Assembly (NCBI GenBank): GCA_958298945.1
Contig: OY282608.1
Coordinates: 80,834,806-80,898,805 of the forward strand
Direction: 5' to 3'
From: Atherix ibis
Lineage: Eukaryota > Arthropoda > Insecta > Diptera > Athericidae
Length of the DNA stretch: 64,000 nt
Part shown: positions 1 to 12,907 of the stretch, in pieces
How positions within the stretch are numbered: position 1 is the first letter of the stretch
Layout: each line of letters starts with the position of its first letter
Made by a program: the position numbers and the translations under genes
Notes under the pieces: model-generated
Seen by the model: only the letters and a program-made list of their open reading frames with translations
Databases searched by the model: none
Told to the model about the DNA's origin: nothing

Positions 1-144
1 CCAACAAACCAACAAACTAACAAACCAACAAACCAACAAACCAACAAACCAACATACCAACAAACCAACAAACCAACAAACCAACAAACCAACAAACCAA
101 CGAGCCAACAAACTAACAAACCAACGAACCAACAAACCAACAAA

Positions 145-2210
145 CCAACAAACAAACAAACCACAAACCAAAAAACCAACAAACCAACAAACAAACAAAC
201 CAACAAACCAAAAAAACAACAAACAAATAAACCAACAAACCAACAAACCAACAAACCAACAAACCAACAAACCAACAAACCAACAAACTAACAAGCCAAC
301 AAACCAACAAACCAAAAACCAACAAGCAAAAAAACCAACAAACCAACAAGCCAACAAGCCAACAAACCAATAAGCCAACAAACCAAAAAACCAACAAACC
401 AACAAACCTACAAACCAACAAACCAACAAACCAACAAGCCAACAAACAAACAAACAAAAAAACCAACAAACCAACAAACCGACAAACCAACAAGTCAACA
501 AACCAACAAACGAACAAATAAACAAACCAACAAACCAACAAAACAACAAACCAACAAGCCAACAAACCAAAAAACCAACAAACCAATAAACCAACAAACC
601 AATAAACCAACAAACCAACAAACAAACAAACCAACAAACCAACAAACCAAAAAACCAACAAACCAACCAACCAACAAACAAACAAGCCAACAAACAAACA
701 AATAAACAAACGAACAAACCAACAAACCAACAAACCAACAAGCCAACAAACCAACAAACCAACAAACCAACAAACAAATAAATCAACAAACCAACAAACC
801 AACAAACCAGCAAACCAACAAACCAACAAACCAACAAACCAACAAACCAACAAGCCAACAAACCAACAAACGAACAAACCAACAAACCAACAAACCAACA
901 AGCCAACAAACCAACAAACCAACAAGCCAACAAGCCAACAAACCAAAAAACCAACAAACGAACAAACCAACAAACAAACAAGCCAACAAACCAACAAACC
1001 AACAAACAAACTAACCAACAAACCAACAAACCAACAAACCAACAAACCAACAAACTAACAAACAAACGAACCAACAAACCAACAAAACAACAAACCAACA
1101 AATAAATTAACCAACAAACCAACAAACCAACAAACCAACAAACCAACAAACCAACAAACCGACAAACGATCAAGCCAACAAACTAACAAACCAAAAAACC
1201 AACAAGCAAACAAACCAACAAACCAACAAGCCAACAAGCCAACAAACCAACAAGCCAACAAACGAACAAAACAAACAAGCCGACAAACCAACAAACCAAA
1301 AAACCAACAAACCAACAAATTAAAAAACCAACTAACGAACAAACCAACAAACCAACAAACCAACAAACGAACAAACCAACAAACCAAAAAAGCAACAAAC
1401 GAACAAACCAACAAACCAATAAACCAACAAGCCAACAAACCAAAAAACCAACAAACCAAGAAACTAACAAACCAACAAACCAACAAACCAACAAACCAAC
1501 AAACCAACAAGCCAACAAACCAATAAACCAACAAACCAACAAACCAACAAAACAACAAGCCAACAAACCAACAAACCAACAAGCCAACAAGCGAACAAAC
1601 CAACAAACGAACAAACCAACAAACCAACAAACCAACAAACCAACAAACCAACAAGCCAAAAAGCCAACAAGCCAACAAGCCAACAAGCCAACAAGCCAAC
1701 AAACGAACAAACCAACAAACAAACAAACCAACGAGCCAACAAGCCAACAAACCAATAATCCAACAAACGAACAAACCAACAAACAAACAAACCAACAAAC
1801 GAACAAACCAACAAACCAACAAACTAACAAACCAACAAACCAACAAACCAACAAACCAACATACCAACAAACCAACAAACCAACAAACCAACAAACCAAC
1901 AAACCAACGAGCCAACAAACTAACAAACCAACGAACCAACAAACCAACAAACCAACAAGCCAACAAACCAACAAACGAACAAACCAACAAACCAACAAAC
2001 TAACAAACCAACAAACCAACAAACCAACAAACCAACATACCAACAAACCAACAAACCAACAAACCAACAAATCAACAAACCAACAAACCAAAAAAACAAT
2101 AAACCAACAAACCAACAAGCCAACAAACCAACAAACCAACAAGCCAACAAACGAACAAACCAAGAAACCAACAAACAAACAAACCAACAGACGAACAAAC
2201 CAACAAACCA
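145..2210. repeat. Left-end higher-order block, copy A of a 2.6-2.9 kb pair
   Basis: This block shares an ordered series of rare words with a block starting near 3,009. The 7-base unit in CAAACCACAAACC is at 161 and 3,025 (offset 2,864). CCAAAAACCAACAAGC is near 313 and 3,201 (2,888), and the unit CCTACAAA is at 407 and 3,295 (2,888). AAATAAATC is at 776 and 3,408 (2,632), CTAACAAACAAACGAA at 1,055 and 3,694 (2,639), CGATCAAG at 1,167 and 3,790 (2,623), and AATAATCC at 1,754 and 4,369 (2,615). The fall of 256 bp in offset between 407 and 776 means copy A carries 32 octamers that copy B lacks. Edges are approximate. Confidence 0.75.
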
Positions 2211-3008
2211 ACAAACCAACAAACCATCAAACCGACAAACCAACAAACCGACAAACCAATAAACCTACAAACCAACAAACCAACAACCCAAAAAAACCAA
2301 CAAGCCAACAAACCAACAAAAAAATAAACCAAAAAACCGACAAACCAACAAATTAGCAAACCAACAAACCAACAAACCAACAAGCCAACAAACCAACAAA
2401 CCAACAAACGAACAAACCAACAAACCAACAAACTAACAAAACAACAAGCCAACAAACCAACAAACCAACAAACCAACAAGCCAACAAGATAACAAACCAA
2501 CAAGCCAACAAACGAACAAAACAAACAAGCCGACAAACGAACAAACCAACAAACCAACAAACGAACAAATCAACAAACCAACAAACCAACAAACCAACAA
2601 ACCAACAAACCAACAAACCAACAAACCAACAAACCAACAAACCAACAAACCAACAAACCAACAAATCAAAAAACCAACAAACCAACAAGCCAAAAAGCCA
2701 ACAAACCAACAACCCAACAAACCAACAAAACAACAAACCAACAAACCAACAAACCAACAAACCAACAAACCAACAAACCAACAAACAAAAAAACCAACAA
2801 AACCACAAACCAACAAACCAGCAATCCATCAAACCAACAAACCAATAAACCAACATGCCAACAAGCCAACAAACGAACAAGCCAACAAACCAACAAACCA
2901 ACAAACCACAAACCAACAAACCAACAAACCAACAAACCAACAAACCAACAAACCGACAAGCCAACAAGCCAACAAACCAAAAAACCAACAAACGAACAAA
3001 CCAACAAA

Positions 3009-4440
3009 CCAACAAACAAACAAACCACAAACCAAAAAACCAAAAAACCAACAAACCAACAAACAAACAAACCAACAAACCAAAAAAACAACAAACAAAT
3101 AAACCAACAAACCAACAAACCAACAAACCAACAAACCAACAAACCAACAAACCAACAAACCAACAAACCAACAAACTAACAAGCCAACAAACCAACAAAC
3201 CAAAAACCAACAAGCAAAAAAACCAACAAACCAACAATCCAACAAGCCAGCAAACCAATAAGCCAACAAACCAAAAAACCAACAAACCAACAAACCTACA
3301 AACCAACAAACCAACAAACCAACAAACAAACAAATAAACAAACGAACAAACCAACAAACCAACAAACCAACAAGCCAACAAACCAACAAACCAACAAACC
3401 AACAAACAAATAAATCAACAAACCAACAAACCAACAAACCAGCAAACCAACAAACCAACAAACCAACAAACCAACAAACCAACAAGCCAACAAACCAACA
3501 AACGAACAAACCAACAAACCAACAAACCAACAAGCCAACAAACCAACAAACCAACAAGCCAACAAGCCAACAAACCAAAAAACCAACAAACGAACAAACC
3601 AACAAAAAACAAGCCAACAAACCAACAAACCAACAAACAAACTAACCAACAAACCAACAAACCAACAAACCAACAAACCAACAAACCAACAAACTAACAA
3701 ACAAACGAACCAACAAACCAACAAAACAACAAACCAACAAATAAATTAACCAACAAACCAACAAACCAACAAACCAACAAACCGACAAACGATCAAGCCA
3801 ACAAACTAACAAACCAAAAAACCAACAAGCAAACAAACCAACAAACCAACAAGCCAACAAGCCAACAAACCAACAAGCCAACAAACGAACAAAACAAACA
3901 AGCCGACAAACCAACAAACCAAAAAACCAACAAACCAACAAACCAAAAAACCAACTAACGAGCAAACCAACAAACCAACAAACCAACAAACGAACAAACC
4001 AACAAACCAAAAAAGCAACAAACGAACAAACCAACAAACCGATAAACCAACAAGCCAACAAACCAAAAAACCAACAAACCAAGAAACTAACAAACCAACA
4101 AACCAACAAACCAACAAACCAACAAACCAACAAGCCAACAAACCAACAAACCAACAAACCAACAAAACAACAAGCCAACAAACCAACAAACCAACAAGCC
4201 AACAAGCGAACAAACCAACAAACGAACAAACCAACAAACCAACAAACCAACAAACCAACAAACCAACAAGCCAAAAAGCCAACAAGCCAACAAGCCAACA
4301 AGCCAACAAGCCAACAAACGAACAAACCAACAAACAAACAAACCATCGAGCCAACAAGCCAACAAACCAATAATCCAACAAACGAACAAACCAACAAACA
4401 AACAAACCAACAAACCAAAAAACCAACAAACTAACAAACC
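3009..4440. repeat. Left-end higher-order block, copy B of a 2.6-2.9 kb pair
   Basis: This is the second copy of the block described at the left end, in the same landmark order but with a 256-bp deficit between about 3,295 and 3,408. It carries CCGATAAA at 4,039 where copy A has CCAATAAA near 1,416. Its right edge runs into a 224-bp local duplication. The sequence between the two copies (about 2.2-3.0 kb) is still octamer array and contains a run of canonical units near 2.58-2.66 kb. Confidence 0.72.
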
Positions 4441-4840
4441 AACGAACCAACAAACCAACAAACCAACAAACCAACAAATCAACAAACCAACAAACCAAAA
4501 AAACAATAAACCAACAAATCAACAAGCCAACAAACCAACAAACCAACAAGCCAACAAACGAACAAACCAAGAAACCAACAAACAAACAAACCAACAGACG
4601 AACAAACCAACAAACCAACAAACCAACAAACCAACAAACCATCAAACCGACAAACCAACAAACCAACGAACCAACAAACCAACAAACCAACAAACCAACA
4701 AATCAACAAACCAACAAACCAAAAAAACAATAAACCAACAAATCAACAAGCCAACAAACCAACAAACCAACAAGCCAACAAACGAACAAACCAAGAAACC
4801 AACAAACAAACAAACCAACAGACGAACAAACCAACAAACC
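4441..4840. repeat. 224-bp local tandem duplication (28 octamers)
   Basis: AACGAACC at 4,441 and 4,665, ACAATAAA at 4,503 and 4,727, and CAGACG at 4,595 and 4,819 are each exactly 224 bp apart, so two adjacent copies of a 28-unit segment lie here. A third relative of the segment has ACAATAAA at 5,071 and CAGACG at 5,163, 344 bp further on. Unit variants are conserved between the two copies, which indicates a recent duplication by unequal exchange or slippage of the block rather than independent mutation. Confidence 0.8.
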
Positions 4841-5262
4841 AAAAAACCAACAAACCAAGAAACTAACAAACCAACAAACCAACAAACCAACAAACCAACA
4901 AACCAACAAGCCAACAAACCAACAAACCAACAAACCAACAAACCAACAAACGAACAAACCAACAAACCAACAAACTAACAAACCAACAAACCAACAAACC
5001 AACAAACCAACATACAAACAAACCAACAAACCAACAAACCAACAAATCAACAAACCAACACACCAAAAAAACAATAAACCAACAAATCAACAAGCCAACA
5101 AACCAACAAACCAACAAGCCAACAAACGAACAAACCAAGAAACCAACAAACAAACAAACCAACAGACGAACAAACCAACAAACCAACAAACCAACAAGCC
5201 AACAAACCAAAAAACCAACAACCGAACAAACCAACAAACAAACAAACCAACAAATCAACACA

Positions 5263-5414
5263 CCAACAAACCAACAAACCAACAAACCAACAAACCAACA
5301 AACCAACAAACCAACAAACCAACAAACCAACAAACCAACAAACCAACAAACCAACAAACCAACAAACCAACAAACCAACAAACCAACAAACCAACAAACC
5401 AACAAACCAACAAA
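5263..5414. repeat. Pure octamer tract, 19 units
   Basis: Nineteen consecutive perfect CCAACAAA units (152 bp), preceded by a CCAACACA-type variant and followed by TCAACAAA. Confidence 0.93.
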
Positions 5415-5757
5415 TCAACAAACAAAAAAACCAACAAACAAGAAAACCAACAAAACAACAAACCAATAAACCACAAACAAAAAAACCAACAAACAAAAAA
5501 ACCAACAAAACAACAAACCAACAAACAAATAAACCAAAAAACCGACAAACCAACAAACCAGCAAACCAACAAACCAACAAACCAACAAGCCAACAAACCA
5601 ACAAACCAACAAACGAACAAACCAACAAACCAACAAACTAACAAACCAACAAGCCAACAAACCAACAAACCAACAAACCAACAAGCCAACAAGCCAACAA
5701 ACCAAAAAACCAACAACCGAACAAACCAACAAACAAACAAACCAACAAACCAACACA

Positions 5758-5909
5758 CCAACAAACCAACAAACCAACAAACCAACAAACCAACAAACCA
5801 ACAAACCAACAAACCAACAAACCAACAAACCAACAAACCAACAAACCAACAAACCAACAAACCAACAAACCAACAAACCAACAAACCAACAAACCAACAA
5901 ACCAACAAA
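5758..5909. repeat. Pure octamer tract, 19 units
   Basis: Nineteen perfect units between CACACC on the left and TCAACAAACAAA on the right. The homologous tract of the second 6.4 kb copy has 17. Confidence 0.93.
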
Positions 5910-6547
5910 TCAACAAACAAAAAAACCAACAAACAAGAAAACCAACAAAACAACAAACCAATAAACCACAAACAAAAAAACCAACAAACAAAAAAACCAA
6001 CAAAACAACAAACCAACAAACCAACAAACCAACAAACCAACAAACCAACAAACCAACAAACCAACAAACCAACAAACAAAAAAACCAACAAACAAAAAAA
6101 CCAACAAAACAACAAACCAACAAACCAACAATCCAACAAACGAACAAACCGACAAACCAACATGGCAACAAGCCAACAAACCAACAAGCCAACAAACCAA
6201 CAAACCAAGTAACCACAAACCAACAAGCCAACAGACAAACAAACCAACAAGCCAACAAGCCACCAAACCAAAAAACCAACAAACGAAAAAACCAACAAAC
6301 CATCAAACCTACAAACCAACAAACCAACAAACCAACAACCCAACAAGCCAACAAGCCAACAAACCAACAAACCAATAATCCAACAAACGAACAAACCAAC
6401 AAACAAACAATTCAACAAACCAACAAACAAACAAACCAACAAACCAACAAACCAATAAGCCAACAAACCAAAAAACCAACAAACCAACAAACCAACAAAC
6501 AAACTAACCAACAAACCAACAAACCAACAAACCAACAAACCAACAAA

Positions 6548-9500
6548 CTAACAAACAAACGAACCAACAAACCAACAAAACAACAAACCAACAAATAAAT
6601 TAACCAACAAACCAACAAACCAACAAACCTACAAACCGACAAACGAACAAGCCAACAAACTAACAAACCAAAACACCAACAAGCAAACAAACCAACAAAC
6701 CAACAAGCCAACAAGCCAACAAACCAACAAGCCAACAAACGAACAAAACAAACAAGCCGACAAACCAACAAACCAAAAAACCAACAAACCAACAAACCAA
6801 AAAACCAACTAACGAACAAACCAACAAACCAACAAACCAACAAACGAACAAACGAACAAACCAAAAAAGCAACAAACGAACAAACCAACAAACCGATAAA
6901 CCAACAAGCCAACAAACCAAAAAACCAACAAACCAAGAAACCAACAAAACAACAAACCAACAAACCAACAAACCAACAAGCCAACAAATCAACAAACCAA
7001 CAAACCAACAAAACAACAAGCCAACAAACCAACAAACCAACAAGCCAACGAGCGAACAAAAAAACAAACGAACAAACCAACAAACCAACAAGCCAACAAA
7101 CCAACAAACCAACAAACCAACAAGCCAAAAAGCCAACAAGCCAACAAGCCAACAAGCCAACAAACGAACAAACCAACAAACAAACAAACCAACAAACCAA
7201 CAAACCAACAAACCAACAAACCAACAAACCAACAAACCAACAAACAAACGAACCAACAAACTAACAAAACAAAAAACCAACAAACAAATTAACCAACAAA
7301 CCAACAAACCAACAAACCAATAAACCAACAAACGAACAAGCAAACAAACTAACAAACCAAAAAACCATCAAGCAAACAAACCAACAAACCAACAAGCCAA
7401 CAATCCAACAATCCAACAATCCAACAAACCAACAAATCAACAAGCCAACAAGCCAACAAACCAAAAAACCAACAAACGAACAAACCAACAAACCATCAAA
7501 CCAACAAACCAACAAACTAACAAACCAACGAGCCAACAAGCCAACAAACCAATAATCCAACAAACGAACAAACCAACAAACAAACAAACCAACAAACCAA
7601 AAAACCAACAAACTAACAAACCAACAAACCAACAAACCAACAAACCAACAAGCCAACAAACCAACAAACGAACAAACCAACAAACCAACAAACTAACAAA
7701 CCTACAAACCAACAAACCAACAAACCAACATACTAACAAACCAACAAACCAACAAACCAACAAACCAACAAACCAACAAACCAAAAAAACAATAAACCAA
7801 CAAACCAACAAGCCAACAAACCAACAAACCAACAAGCCAACAAACGAACAAACCAACAAACCAACAAACAAACAAACCAACAGACGAACAAACCAACAAA
7901 CCAACAAACCAACAAACCAACAAACCGCAAACCAACAATCCGACAAACCAACAAACCAACAAACCAACAAACCAACAACCCAAAAAAACCAACAAGCCAA
8001 CACGCCAACAAAACAAATAAACCAAAAAACCAATAAACCAACAAACCAACAAACCAACAAACCAACAAACCAACAAGCCAACAAACCAACAAACCAACAA
8101 ACGAACAAACCAACAAACCAACAAACTAACAAACCAACAAGCCAACAAATCAACAAACCAACAAACCAACAAGCCAACAAGCCAACAAACCAAAAAACCA
8201 ACAAACGAACAAACCAACAAACAAACAAACCAACAAACCAACATACCAACAAACCAACAAACGAACAAACCAACAAACTAACAAACCAACAAGCCAACAA
8301 ACCAACAAACCAACAAACCAACAAGCCAACAAGCCATCAAACCAACAAACCAACAAACCAACAAACCAACAACCCAACAAGCCAACAAGCCAACAAACCA
8401 ACAAACCAATAATCCAACAAACGAACAAACCAACAAACAAACAATTCAACAAACCAACAAACCAACAAACCAATAAGCCAACAAACCAAAAAACCAACAA
8501 ACCAACAAACCAACAAACAAACTAACCAACAAACCAACAAACCAACAAACCAACAAACCAACAAACTAACAAACAAACGAACCAACAAACCAACAAAACA
8601 ACAAACCAACAAATAAATTAACCAACAAACCAACAAACCAACAAACCAACAAACCGACAAACGAACAAGCCAACAAACTAACAAACCAAAAAACCAACAA
8701 GCAAAACAACCAACAAACCAACAAGCCAACAAGCCAACAAACCAACAAGCCAACAAACGAACAAAACAAACAAGCCGACAAACCAACAAACCAAAAAACC
8801 AACAAACCAACAAACCAAAAAACCAACTAACGAACAAACCAACAAACCAACAAACCAACAAACGAACAAACGAACAAACCAAAAAAGCAACAAACGAACA
8901 AACCAACAAACCGATAAACCAACAAGCCAACAAACCAAAAAACCAACAAACCAAGAAACCAACAAAACAACAAACCAACAAACCAACAAACCAACAAGCC
9001 AACAAACCAACAAACCAACAAACCAACAAAACAACAAGCCAACAAACCAACAAACCAACAAGCCAACAAGCGAACAAACCAACAAACGAACAAACCAACA
9101 AACCAACAAGCCAACAAACCAACAAACCAACAAACCAACAAGCGAAAAAGCCAAAAAGCCAACAAGCCAACAAGCCAACAAGCCAACAAACGAACAAACC
9201 AACAAACAAACGAACCAACAAACTAACAAAACAAAAAACCAACAAACAAATTAACCAACAAACCAACGAACCAACAAACCAATAAACCAACAAACAAACA
9301 AGCAAACAAACTAACAAACCAAAAAACCATCAAGCAAACAAACCAACAAACCAACAAGCCAACAATCCAACAAACCAACAATCCAACAAACCAACAAATC
9401 AACAAGCCAACAAGCCAACAAACCAAAAATACAACAAACGAACAAACCAACAAACCATCAAACCAACAAACCAACAAACTAACAAACCAACGAGCCAACA

Positions 9501-10180
9501 AGCCAACAAACCAATAATCCAACAAACGAACAAACCAACAAACAAACAAACCAACAAACCAAAAAACCAACAAACTAACAAACCAACAAACCAACAAACC
9601 AACAAACCAACAAGCCAACAAACCAACAAACGAACAAACCAACAAACCAACAAACTAACAAACCAACAAACCAACAAACCAACAAACCAACATACCAACA
9701 AACCAACAAACCAACAAACCAACAAACCAACAAACCAAAAAAACAATAAACCAACAAACCAACAAGCCAACAAACCAACAAACCAACAAGCCAACAAACG
9801 AACAAACCAACAAACCAACAAACAAACAAACCAACAGACGAACAAACCAACAAACCAACAAACCAACAAACCGCAAACCAACAATCCGACAAACCAACAA
9901 ACCAACAAACCAACAAACCAACAACCCAAAAACACCAACAAGCCAACAAACCAACAAACAAATAAACCAAAAAACCAACAAACCAACAAACCAACAAACC
10001 AACAAACCAACAAACCAACAAGCCAACAAACCAACAAACCAACAAACGAACAAACCAACAAACCAACAAACTAACAAACCAACAAGCCAACAAACCAACA
10101 AACCAACAAACCAACAAGCCAACAAGCCAACAAACCAAAAAACCAACAAAGGAACAAACACCAACAAACAAACAAACCAA
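6548..10180. repeat. Internal 1.95-2.0 kb pair inside 6.4 kb copy 1
   Basis: Within the 6.4 kb unit, landmarks recur about 2 kb apart: CTAACAAACAAACGAA at 6,548 and 8,566 (2,018), CCGATAAA at 6,893 and 8,911 (2,018), CCATCAAG at 7,365 and 9,327 (1,962), and the 7-base unit CCGCAAA at 7,925 and 9,871 (1,946). Because the same pair with nearly the same spacing is inside copy 2, the 2 kb duplication is older than the 6.4 kb duplication. Confidence 0.78.
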
Positions 10181-11198
10181 CAAACCAACATACCAACAAA
10201 CCAACAAACCAACAAACCAACAAACCAACAAACCAACAAACCAACAAACCAACAAACCAACAAACCAACAAACCAACAAACCAACAAACCAACAAACAAA
10301 AAAACCAACAAACAAGAAAACCAACAAAACAACAAACCAATAAACCAACAATCCAACAAACGAACAAACCGACAAACCAACATGCCAACAAGCCAACAAA
10401 CCAACAAGCCAATAAACCAACAAACCAACAAACCACAAACCAACAAGCCAACAAACCAACAAACTAACAAATCAACAAGCCAACAAGCCAACAAACCAAA
10501 AAACCAACAAACGAACAAACCAACAAACAAACAAACCAACAAACCAACAAACCAACAAACCAACAAACCAACAGACCAACAAACCAACAAACCAACAAAC
10601 CAACAAACCAACAAACCAACAAACAAAAAAACCAACAAACAAAAAAAACCAACAAAACAACAAACCAACAAACCAACAATCCAACAAACGAACAAACCGA
10701 CAAACCAACATGCCAACAAGCCAACAAACCAACAAGCCAAAAACCAACAAACCAACAAACCACAAACCAACAAGCCAACAGACAAACAAACCAACAAGCC
10801 AACAAGCCACCAAACCAAAAAACCAACAAACGAACACACCAACAAACCATCAAACCAACAAACCAACAAACCAACAACCCAACAACCCAACAAGCCAACA
10901 AGCCAACAAACCAACAAACCAATAATCCAACAAACGAACAAAACAACAAACAAACAATTCAACAAACCAACAAACCAACAAACCAACAAACAAACAAACC
11001 AACAAACCAACAAAACAACAAACCAACAAACAAATAAACCAACAAACCAACAAATTAACAAACCAACAAACCAAAAAACCAACAAACCAACAAACCAACA
11101 AACCAACAAACCAACAAACCAACAAACCAATAAGCACACAAACCAACAAGCCAACAAACCAACAAGCCAACAAACCAACAAACGAACAAATCAACAAA

Positions 11199-11334
11199 CC
11201 AACAAACCAACAAACCAACAAACCAACAAACCAACAAACCAACAAACCAACAAACCAACAAACCAACAAACCAACAAACCAACAAACCAACAAACCAACA
11301 AACCAACAAACCAACAAACCAACAAACCAACAAA
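11199..11334. repeat. Pure octamer tract, 17 units
   Basis: Seventeen perfect units between CGAACAAATCAACAAA and TCAAAAAACC. The same flanks enclose 16 units at 17,567. Confidence 0.93.
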
Positions 11335-12149
11335 TCAAAAAACCAACAAACCAACAAACAAACAAGCCAACAAACCAACAAACCAACAAACCAACAAAAC
11401 AACAAACCAACAAACCAACAAACCAACAAACCAACAAACAAAAAAACCAACAAAACAACAAACCAACAAACCAGCAATCCATCAAACCAACAAACCAATA
11501 AACCAACATGCCAACAAGCCAACAAACGAACAAGCCAACAAACCAACAAACCAACAAACCACATACCAACAAACCAACAAACCAACAAACCAACAAACCG
11601 ACAAGCCAACAAGCCAACAAACCAAAAAACCAACAAACGAACAAACCAACAAACTAACAAACAAACAAACCACAAACCAAAAAAACAATAAACCAACAAA
11701 TCAACAAGCCAACAAACCAACAAACCAACAAGCCAACAAACGAACAAACCAAGAAACCAACAAACAAACAAACCAACAGACGAACAAACCAACAAACCAA
11801 CAAACCAACAAACCAACAAACCATCAAACCGACAAACCAACAAACCGACAAACCAACAAACCTACAAACCAACAAACCAACAACCCAAAAAAACCAACAA
11901 GCCAACAAACCAACAAACAAATAAACCAAAAAACCGACAAACCAACAAACCAGCAAACCAACAAACCAACAAACCAACAAGCCAACAAACCAACAATCCA
12001 ACAAACGAACAAACCAACAAACCAACAAACTAACAAACCAACAAGCCAACAAACCAACAAACCAACAAACCAACAAGCCAACAAGCCAACAAACCAAAAA
12101 ACCAACAACCGAACAAACCAACAAACAAACAAACCAACAAACCAACACA

Positions 12150-12285
12150 CCAACAAACCAACAAACCAACAAACCAACAAACCAACAAACCAACAAACCA
12201 ACAAACCAACAAACCAACAAACCAACAAACCAACAAACCAACAAACCAACAAACCAACAAACCAACAAACCAACAAACCAACAAA
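12150..12285. repeat. Pure octamer tract, 17 units
   Basis: Homolog of the 5,758 tract, two units shorter. The loss explains the change of copy offset from 6,392 to 6,376. Confidence 0.92.
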
Positions 12286-12907
12286 TCAACAAACAAAAAA
12301 ACCAACAAACAAGAAAACCAACAAAACAACAAACCAATAAACCACAAACAAAAAAACCAACAAACAAAAAAACCAACAAAACAACAAACCAACAAACCAA
12401 CAAACCAACAAACCAACAAACCAACAAACCAACAAACCAACAAACCAACAAACAAAAAAACCAACAAACAAAAAAACCAACAAAACAACAAACCAACAAA
12501 CCAACAATCCAACAAACCGACAAACCAACATGGCAACAAGCCAACAAACCAACAAGCCAACAAACCAACAAACCAAGTAACCACAAACCAACAAGCCAAC
12601 AGACAAACAAACCAACAAGCCAACAAGCCACCAAACCAAAAAACCAACAAACGAAAAAACCAACAAACCATCAAACCTACAAACCAACAAACCAACAAAC
12701 CAACAACCCAACAAGCCAACAAGCCAACAAACCAACAAACCAATAATCCAACAAACGAACAAACCAACAAACAAACAATTCAACAAACCAACAAACCAAC
12801 AAACCAACAAACCAATAAGCCAACAAACCAAAAAACCAACAAACCAACAAACCAACAAACAAACTAACCAACAAACCAACAAACCAGCAAACCAACAAAC
12901 CAACAAA

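Larger units (their letters stand above)
5060..11690. repeat. 6.4 kb higher-order repeat, copy 1
   Basis: This is the first of two adjacent copies of the largest repeat unit found here. Paired landmarks with the copy starting near 11,690 are CCGACAAA 5,542/11,934 (offset 6,392), CATGGCAACA 6,161/12,529 (6,368), CTAACAAACAAACGAA 6,548/12,908 (6,360), CCGATAAA 6,893/13,253 (6,360) and 8,911/15,263 (6,352), CCGCAAA 7,925/14,277 (6,352), GGAACAAACACC 10,151/16,519 (6,368), and CCAGCAATCC 11,471/17,839 (6,368). Offsets change only in multiples of 8 in this range. Near the left end the offset is larger (ACAATA 5,071/11,695, 6,624) because copy 1 lacks a segment seen in copy 2 near 11.82-11.9 kb. 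The copies part company near 11,690 and 18,055. Confidence 0.88.

Noticed and set aside
2851..2860. CCAACATGCC words (2,851; 10,379; 11,505; 25,617; 28,959 and others) as start sites of small genes
   Set aside because: They are one variant unit copied with its higher-order family; nothing downstream differs from the repeat.
10382..12340. Open frame of 652 codons on the + strand, rich in Asn, Gln, Thr and Lys, starting with ATG
   Set aside because: It is a low-complexity PTNQQTNK cycle produced by the repeat. The ATG comes from the single variant CCAACATG and recurs in other copies (16,733; 17,085) with unrelated open lengths. It has no promoter-like or ribosome-binding context.
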